Of a stretch of DNA of 64,000 nucleotides, positions 57,601 through 64,000 are shown one piece after another. Position 1 is the stretch's first letter; the number at the start of each line of letters is the position of its first letter. Source of the stretch: Nematostella vectensis (lineage: Eukaryota > Cnidaria > Anthozoa > Actiniaria > Edwardsiidae); the NCBI RefSeq assembly GCF_932526225.1, contig NC_064039.1, positions 4,911,001 through 4,975,000 on the forward strand, written 5' to 3'. The translations under genes and the position numbers were made by a program. Under the pieces are notes generated by a model, which saw nothing but the letters and a program-made list of their open reading frames with translations, was not told the DNA's origin and did no database searches.

Positions 57601-60218
57601 GGACATTGAACGACTTCGCAACAAACAACGCCTGCGCGAACAACGTAAAGCCAAGTCTCACTCGCCCGAAGACAAAAGGACCTGGACACGAACCCAGCAG
57701 AGCCTTGATGACGTGCTTGACCCCAGGGATCCTTTCGCAAAGTGAGTAACCAATGCTTTAATAAAACATCGTATACAACAGAACAACGAACAATGACAGG
57801 CACATTTAAGTAATATCGATGTCATCTAGTCTCATACCCAGGTGTTTCTGGGATGCGCGGCGACCTAAATGACGTCAAGTTTTGATTTTTCCGTTTTGTT
57901 GGACAGCTCTAAGAGCGTCCGCCATTTTGAATCCAAATAAGTAAAGCTGACCGAGCTGACTTCTTTTTCCCAGAAATCAACGCAGGAAAGGTAGAAAATC
58001 TCGGAAGGTCGGTAGCATACCTGCAGATGACGAGGGCATTGAGCTGAAGAGCTACAAGCCGATCAACAGAGAGGTGAGAAAGGCTGGTTTTTTGATGGAT
58101 CAAGAATTGCCCTTTTGGGACGTTCTCTAGTGACGACAAGAATCTAATTTGATCTGCTTTCACTTGCAGTTTTCAAGTCAAAATAACTTCTTACAGTAGC
58201 AATAGTATAAGATTATAATACGTCAGCACCTAAAAATTTTGAAAACATGTACAAGATCCAAACGTTTTCTTACTGACTTTTTGGGCCTTCTTGCGACAAA
58301 AAAAAACAAGTAGAATTGCGATGTGCTATGTCAAGAATGAGTTCACACTTTATAACAATCATGCTAATAATATTGTTTCTCATACCAGGAGGATAAAGAA
58401 ACAGAAGACAGCGGTGAAGCATCAGATGCCGAGTCAGACATCAGCATGGAGGAAACGAGACGCCGCATGCACTCGCTACTCGAAGACGCATTCAGCCTCC
58501 TAGAACCCTATAAGAAGAACCAGCAACGGCTGGAGGAACCCCGTCAGTACGCCCAAGATCCTCGACAGTACCCCCCTGACCCACGAACAGGTTCCCTTAT
58601 CCGTCATCCTGCACCCCCTCGGTACGCAGGAATGCGTCCCGCCCTCCCTGAGCCAGCTCCCGCCCACGGCCGAGCATCCGAACCGACACCGAGGCAACGA
58701 CGGAGACTGGAAAGCTCTGGACAGTTTCCTCAGACCATGCCGCGTACTCCCATGGGTGGGTACCCTGGGGGATACCCTTTCCGACCGCCTATGCGGATGC
58801 CGCCGCCGCTACTGACGAGTGAACCCGTGGTAGTGTGGGATCCTTACGAGAAGCAGCGGTATCTTCAGCAGCAGCTACAGCAGCCGACGTACTCGTACAC
58901 AGACCCTCACGGCCAGAGCGTGTTCATCACGCCCGTACAGCAACAGCCCGATAACTACGTGAGTGATCTGCCAATTAAGTCATTCTTACCATAAGTGTGA
59001 ACATCACTCTCCCGTACAGCACCCGACATCCATGCAAGCCCAGTGAGCCACGTGACCGAGAAGCGCTGTAACTCAGCTCGTGTAACTCAGACCCCGTCCC
59101 CACGTATCCGTTTTAGTTTGAAAACGCAACCATTTTGTTACGGATACGGGTATCGTCCACACGGAAACTCGAAAACGATGACCGAAAACGGAACAATTTG
59201 AAAACGATACCCTTTCGGAGCCGTGGGGACGGACGAAAACGGAACCTTTCGAAAACGATGGCGTTACAACTCAGGTCCAGTCCACTTGGCGCGCGAGTAC
59301 GCATGCGCTGTAGAACTTGTTATCGTTTTCGTATTGTTTTTGCGTTTTCGTGAGGACGGGTCGTATCAAGATGAAAACGCTTTGTGTGGACGCGGACCTT
59401 TTTGAAAACGGAACAAAAAGGTTGCGTTTTCAAACGAAAACGGATACGTGGGGACATGGTCTCAGCTCATGAAACTGAGCTCAAGCGCATTGCCAATTCG
59501 ACTCAGAAATCGATAAAGTGTAACTTAAAAGCGTCATGGTACTGCGCATGTCTGGAGTCAGTGTTTATTGTAGGCTACAAACAGTTTAACTTTAAGCTGT
59601 AAAGGCCTTTTTAAAATTATATGCAATATTTTATTGAAAACTATGTTTATTGACAGTTTGTGGTCATTTCCTTTGAATTTAAGTCTCCCACGTGTACCAT
59701 AAGCTTATAAGTCAATATTAGAATTTGACTGAAATTCATTGTGTCAGGGCCGGAGAGCTGTTGCAAAGCTCTTACCATGACACTGCCCCTTAAAATCTAA
59801 CTCAATTCCCGTGTTCTGACGTCATGCTCTCCTTACGTTTCCAGGGTGATGTCGTTTGGAGTCCATACAGAGCAGAGGATACGATGGCTGACCTTTATCC
59901 AGATCTTGCGAAGGTCAGATGAGTTCTATTGTTATCGCATCTAAGAATAATTATTCCTTTCTATAGTCTACTCAGTCGCTAAATTTATGTTTTTTGTTGC
60001 AGTCAAATTACCCAGGAGCCTTAGGAAGCTCACCTACGAAAGACCCATTCGGAAATATCGCACCTAGGTCGCGTGATACGGTCATCGATGTCAATTCCAA
60101 TGATCCGCGAGCCAACACCCTGGGGGCATCCCCACAGCCTCTCATTCGCTCGATCAAGGACGAGTTGATGAGATTGTCAGCGGGAGGCGCACGCAAAACG
60201 CCTATTACAGAACTATAG
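45643..60218 (+). CDS. KIAA1549: KIAA1549/UPF0606-like transmembrane mucin
   Basis: Sixteen exons join in phase (2862 codons): 45643-45799, 47366-52950, 53296-53448, 53677-53862, 54081-54227, 54701-54916, 55224-55376, 55751-55969, 56544-56734, 56874-57285, 57391-57462, 57599-57741, 57974-58073, 58389-58958, 59845-59913 and 60003-60218. Order: signal peptide (IFCVFVWIMIQSVQA), a huge Ser/Thr-rich mucin region with many N-x-S/T sites, three extracellular modules (about 1910-2225), one TM helix (IIGAVLGPLLLLIIIILLL, near 2229) and a charged cytoplasmic tail. Tail motifs THGFDVARYAEG, ADIERLRNKQRL, MHSLLEDAFSLLEP and the C-terminal LIRSIKDELMRLS resemble conserved KIAA1549 segments as I recall them. 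Mammalian KIAA1549 is linked to photoreceptors and BRAF fusions; its molecular role is poorly known. R-rich cleavage-type sites occur at 1085, 1901 and 2136. Confidence 0.87.
47120..47271. repeat. ~75-bp tandem duplication in KIAA1549-like intron 1
   Basis: Two copies of a unit containing TATTGCATGAAATTTAG and TTTATTGTAGTACATCT, ending about 95 bases before the acceptor of the mucin exon. Confidence 0.85.
49837..50222 (+). repeat. 33-bp coding minisatellite (11-residue mucin repeat)
   Basis: About twelve in-frame copies encoding QTSSSLVAESG, roughly residues 877-1005 of the KIAA1549-like protein. Copies are nearly identical at the DNA level, indicating recent expansion or homogenisation. The unit is a likely dense O-glycosylation block. 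Confidence 0.97.
50740..51170 (+). repeat. 69-bp coding minisatellite (23-residue mucin repeat)
   Basis: Six to seven in-frame copies encoding ATTTTLQSASSPSGNLSSQE plus HSL, about residues 1178-1320. The last two copies carry SSSSL instead of PSGNL. Confidence 0.96.
52994..53195. repeat. ~66-bp imperfect repeats after the mucin exon donor
   Basis: About three copies of a unit containing TTGGTGGCTTTCTACGTGTC, TTACACC and GATGTCACGTGTCAGTAT. The block starts about 44 bases downstream of the GTAAGT donor at 52951. Confidence 0.8.
54228..54312. repeat. 17-bp minisatellite starting exactly at a splice donor
   Basis: Five head-to-tail copies of GTGAGTTTGTTAGTCAC. The first copy's GTGAGT is the donor of the exon 54081-54227. 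Four of the five copies keep GTGAGT; the third reads GTGTGT. Confidence 0.97.
55384..55545. repeat. CAT/ATC triplet-rich microsatellite after a splice donor
   Basis: Imperfect CATCAT, CACCAT and GTCATC runs begin 7 bases after the GTAAGTA donor at 55377. They create an open His-rich frame with no coding significance. Confidence 0.9.
55966..56450. repeat. 66-bp minisatellite whose unit contains the exon 8 donor
   Basis: GTGAGCG recurs at 55970, 56033, 56099, 56165, 56231, 56285, 56351 and 56417. The first is the donor of the TM exon (55751-55969). Units also share TATCAGGGTTATCATTACAT and GCGACGTTCAAGGAAT. Confidence 0.95.
59088..59464. mobile_element. ~370-bp MITE with 40-bp TIRs in a KIAA1549-like intron
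   Basis: The left end CCCCACGTATCCGTTTTAGT continues into TTGAAAACGCAACC. The right end is the reverse complement, GGTTGCGTTTTCAAACGAAA then ACGGATACGTGGGG. The interior is rich in GAAAACG words. It lies between the exon ending 58958 and the one starting 59845. Confidence 0.85.
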
Positions 60219-60445
60219 CGCACCATACAATATAGGTGTGGCACTATGGGGTCATCCCTTCAGGCCCTCATTTGCTCGGTCAAGGACGAGTTGATGAGTG
60301 TCAGCTGGAGGCGCACGCAAGACGCCTATTGCAGAACTATAGCGCACCATATAATATGGGTGTGGTACTATGGGGTCATCTCCTCAGCCCTCATTCGCTG
60401 GAACAAGGACGATTACAGAACTATAGCGGGTGTGGCACTCGGAGA
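60125..60445 (+). repeat. ~125-bp tandem copies of the KIAA1549-like terminal coding end
   Basis: The segment CTCATTCGCTCGATCAAGGA through the stop (ACAGAACTATAG) recurs downstream: CTCATT at 60141, 60267 and 60390. The third copy has an internal deletion. The copies lie in the 3' UTR and still end in ACTATAGCG. Confidence 0.92.
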
Positions 60446-61100
60446 ACAGATTCATATGTCCAATAGGAGGATGAGTTTCCATCTACAGTGAGGGAAGTGC
60501 CAGTATCTAGTATGTTGGGCGTTCCGTCGAGACAAAAGCTATTATAGTATTTGGAAAAAAATAAACTCGAATTACCGCGGGCGGACCATCGTCTCGTGGT
60601 TGGACGCTTAGAGGTAACATGAACAGTCACAACAGATTGTGAATGAAGAGTTAGGAAACATTTATCTCGACAAGTTTATACCCTTGCACACAACTGCTAA
60701 CTTGAATAACATGAACTACAGATTATCAAAAATATTTTGAAGTAACAAAATCAATTAGAAAAATTGAATTTGGTGTTATGACAGAATTACTAAGATCTGT
60801 TTCTTGCGTCATGCTAGGCGGGGACGTGAAAATAGTCAGATAGTGTGCAGAACTTGATTATATAGTGATCAAGATCAACTTAAACCTCGTCTTCAGAAAA
60901 TATTTATGGAGTACGTGATGTAAATTTATATCGATAAAACTGATAAAAGTATTTAGGTATTTAAAGAGGATTTTATATATGAACCTTGCACAGGTTCACC
61001 TGCACTCTGCGTGTGGTGTCGCTTGATCTCGCCCTGCTTGAAGGGAATTCATCCAACACAGCATTCATACGACCTCTATGTCGTACGCATTTTAGTGAAA

Positions 61101-61207
<107 letters not shown>

Positions 61208-61347
61208 TAAACTAATTAAACGATAGATAGCAAATCAAAATCATATTTTGATAACTGAAATGAAAATAAAAAAACTGTACTGAAATGAAAATAAGTAAAA
61301 CTGTGATAAAAATGGCTGCCTTCTAACAGTAGTTGAACAAAATAGCT

Positions 61348-61836
61348 CCCCTCTTATTCTATGACTAAGGAAAAAATTAACTAGAGTCCAAAAAAGGATG
61401 CACATAATGCTACTCAAAAAGACAAGTGAATCGGAAGTCCGGGAATGCCTTTTTTTAACAACACCAGTAAGAGATCTCCCCCCTCCCTAATTCTATGAAT
61501 CGTCTTATGAGGAAGGTTCAAGAGTCCAATAAAAGGAGGCAAATAATGCTGCTAAAAAAGACAAGTGAATCGGAAATCCGGGAATGCCTTTTTTTACAAG
61601 ACCAGTAAGAGATCTCCCCCCTCCCTAATTCTATGAATCGTCTTATGAGGAAGGTTCAAGAGTCCAATAAAAGGAGGCAAATAATGCTGCTAAAAAAGAC
61701 AAGTGAATCGGAAATCCGGGAATGCCTTTTTTTACAAGACCAGTAAGAGATCTCCCCCCTCCCTAATTCTATGAATCGTCTTATGAGGAAGGTTCAAGAG
61801 TCCAATAAAAGGAGGCAAATAATGCTGCAACCCCCT
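61348..61836. repeat. 138-bp tandem repeat, about 3.5 copies
   Basis: CTATGAATCGTCTTATGAGG recurs at 61493, 61631 and 61769. The last two full copies are almost identical and the first partial copy is diverged. No ORF. Confidence 0.95.
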
Positions 61837-62259
61837 TTTACTGCAACCGGGCAGTAATGGACGTATGGGTGGGCAGATCCGAGGATAAACCAAGTCGGTG
61901 ACATATATGACGTCAAAGCGATCTTGATTTGAAGTCTGTAATAGACTAATGTGTTTATGTTGGGCATTTGGAATTCGCGCCTTGCGCGTTCTCTAGAGGT
62001 TCAATCATGCCTATATATTTAGCTTATTACATTCGTCTTTCACTTACCAGTTTGCATAACGCTGCACTCCTCACACCTTGTGTGTTGTTTATGTAGAATA
62101 TACAATATAAACATTTTTTGTGCAAAGGATCACAGAGACTAAGCACAGAATACCATGTAGTAGTCACAGGAACATCATTAGCTGGAGAAACCTTCTGGCG
62201 CGCACAGGCAAATACTAACTAGGTGCTCACAAGCATGAGGGCGCCTTTCTTTTACTCGT

Positions 62260-62420
62260 GATTCCCGAATGAGAATGATAATAGAAAAGCGCGCGTTCGT
62301 GTATCCCGCGTTCCCATTCCGGAATGGAGTAGAGGCCATTCCACCCATTCTGCTACCTGTAGCAGAATGGCTCGAATGTCATTCTGAACATTCTCTACCA
62401 ACCATTCCTATTCCAGAGTG
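62260..62420. mobile_element. Fold-back sequence with nested palindromes
   Basis: ATTCTGCTAC-CT-GTAGCAGAAT is a perfect short hairpin. Around it CATTCCGGAATGG and CCATTCC words are arranged symmetrically, and GCGCGCGTT near the left opposes AACGCGCCCC at the right. It looks like a degraded fold-back MITE. It lies upstream of the last gene's ATG. Confidence 0.5.
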
Positions 62421-62626
62421 ATAGGAAAAAACGCGCCCCAAGTCTTCTTAGGAGCGCGCAGGCAAAAGACTGAAAAGGCACGCGCATTGTGACGCAGGCA
62501 ACACGTTATACTAAGTATCTATGACATCACTAATTGACAAGAACTACGCTAAATCATTGTATTAAACAGCGAAACGTAGTCTCGTTATCTTACATTTCAA
62601 AGATTGGCAGCAGTTGCAAAGATAAA

Positions 62627-63569
62627 ATGGCGCCTGTGGAAAGTCCACCGGGGGGCTCCACATCAGATACATGGATACGTCAAGTTAAGGCGTCTCCCTC
62701 AAGCAACCTGCCTAAAGGCTTCGCTCCTGACCCCTGCAGGATCTTGGAGCCCAACAAGAAGAACCTACACATGCTTGAGTCTCAGCGAATCATGGCCGTG
62801 CTTGAGGACACTATACTGAGGCTAGAGCTAGCTACCATTCTAGGTCACGTGATGAGAGAAAGAGAGCGTTTTGGAGTTGTCCTGGGTACGGACCTAGTGG
62901 AGTTGTTGGATTACCATGCATCGCGTATGGAGAGATATGAGGTAAAGTGTGCGTGATTATAAAGATGGAATACTTTTGAAGGCTTTAACTTTATACATCC
63001 TATCTTGATACTGCTCAAAATGTATTACTAACTAATAATGATTTATTTTTTAATGGGAGCACATATTTGAGCAAATAATGCAAATATAAATTCCTATTAT
63101 GAGTATATAAACAAGTACACTTTACACAACCAGCCCACTTACTGATGACAAGATGATTATGTGCCTCCGAATAAAGACTAGTGTTGTCAATAAACCACGA
63201 AAAAACTGCCCACGCGACACAATCACCACTATCCCACTCACTGGTAATAACTTTTCATACATATCTATGTGCCTCCCAAATCTATAACTATCTCAAGACT
63301 AGCGCCCAATGTCTTTCAGCACAACTTGCGTGAGCTGGAACTAGAGGAAAGAGAGATGTCCAGTGTGCCAGTAATTGTCACGTCATCTTCTGATTCGGAG
63401 CGTGATAGCCATGAATCCCCAGTCTCCCCTCCCCTCCTGAACCAACCCACGCCCCGCTGGCACAAGCTTAAGCAGGACACCATCATATCAGAACAAGGAC
63501 TGAAATTCTCTCTCATGGACATACTCAGGCACTTCAAGAAGAATCCTAAAGCCGTAGAAGTCATACTAG
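62627..63569 (+). CDS. Unrecognised protein, first two coding exons (partial)
   Basis: Exons 62627-62941 and 63320-63569 join in phase (GAG|CAC) and end at a GTACGA donor in phase 1, so the gene continues past the right edge. ATG at 62627 has a good context (AAAATGG); the frame upstream starts only at TTG. The 188 codons seen encode a Pro/Ser-rich start, a mostly helical stretch (LESQRIMAVLEDTILRLELA, then HVMRERERFGVVLG), EEREMSSVPVIVTSSSDSE and a second helical part (LKFSLMDILRHFKKNPKAVE). The hydrophobic PVIV followed by SSSDSE looks like a SUMO-interacting motif. No signal peptide or TM is seen. I do not recognise the family. Confidence 0.7.
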
Positions 63570-64000
63570 GTACGAACTGCGCAAGTATATTTGTGATGCT
63601 AGTCAAGGTGGCCTGACCAGAGAGCTTGAGTTTAGTATCTTAGTGCAAACGTTGCACCGAGTTGGCTTATGCCATCTTGCTTTGTTTCGTCGCAAGCAAG
63701 CTGTGAATAGAAAGGGGAGAGAGGAGTGAAAGTAATATGCTCCCCTTACCTTTATTTCAGCCTGATACGCCTTGTTGAACAAGATGGCGACTATGACTCT
63801 AATGTATTGAAAACCGTATGTCAGGAGAGCATGAATTAAGAAAACCTTTTTAATTTTCTTTTTTAAAAACAACAACAAAAGCATGAGGTTCGATTCCCAA
63901 ATATATTTTTATCATAGAAGTTTTCCAGAGACAAAATTAGCTAATCCCCAGCTATTAGAAATGATTACTAATAAATACCACCCCCTCACCCACACCCACT
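63570..64000. other. Intron of the last gene, no further exon recognised
   Basis: A-rich sequence up to the window edge with no convincing acceptor-exon pair continuing the frame. Confidence 0.5.

Overview
The window is animal nuclear DNA, not bacterial. It holds intron-rich genes with GT/AG splice sites, metazoan-only protein families (HIPK, a KIAA1549/UPF0606 membrane mucin, an Ig-domain receptor tyrosine kinase), dense fold-back MITEs, long homopolymer tracts and many minisatellites. An anthozoan cnidarian such as Nematostella is the best guess, from gene structure and repeat style. This is inference; I could not run a search. Several of the longest open frames begin at GTG or TTG, so I re-picked ATG starts and traced exons by splice consensus and codon phase.

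Layout. (1) 1114-4156, minus: 5' half of an SLC17/sialin-like MFS transporter that runs off the left edge. (2) 4157-12303: long non-genic stretch. (3) 12613-13644, plus: intronless class A GPCR, melatonin-receptor-like, with a fold-back element starting right after its stop codon. (4) 15117-26093, minus: complete receptor tyrosine kinase (731 codons, 15 coding exons traced in phase) with two large intronic minisatellites ending at splice acceptors. (5) 26094-34740: transposon-rich desert with nested MITEs, a 1.09-kb TIR element full of CRE palindromes, and two hammerhead-ribozyme-like motifs in a shared repeat family. (6) 34986-42981, minus: complete HIPK kinase (1162 codons, 12 exons). (7) 45643-60218, plus: complete KIAA1549-like gene (2862 codons, 16 exons) with a 5.6-kb mucin exon, three extracellular modules, three dibasic cleavage-type sites, one TM helix and a conserved cytoplasmic tail. 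(8) 62627-63569, plus: first two coding exons of an unrecognised gene that runs off the right edge.

The most striking pattern is not one gene. In all four multi-exon genes that can be followed, tandem repeats sit on exon boundaries. Repeat units repeatedly copy an exon's 3' end together with its splice donor (SLC17 exons 3, 4 and 5; HIPK exon 11; KIAA1549 exons 5 and 8) or together with its stop codon (HIPK and KIAA1549 last exons). Two large arrays in the kinase gene end within a few bases of the acceptor they resemble. This donor/stop/acceptor-anchored minisatellite habit is the main candidate for something undescribed.

The genes have no obvious shared pathway. HIPK and the KIAA1549-like gene are head-to-head, with about 2.7 kb between their start codons.
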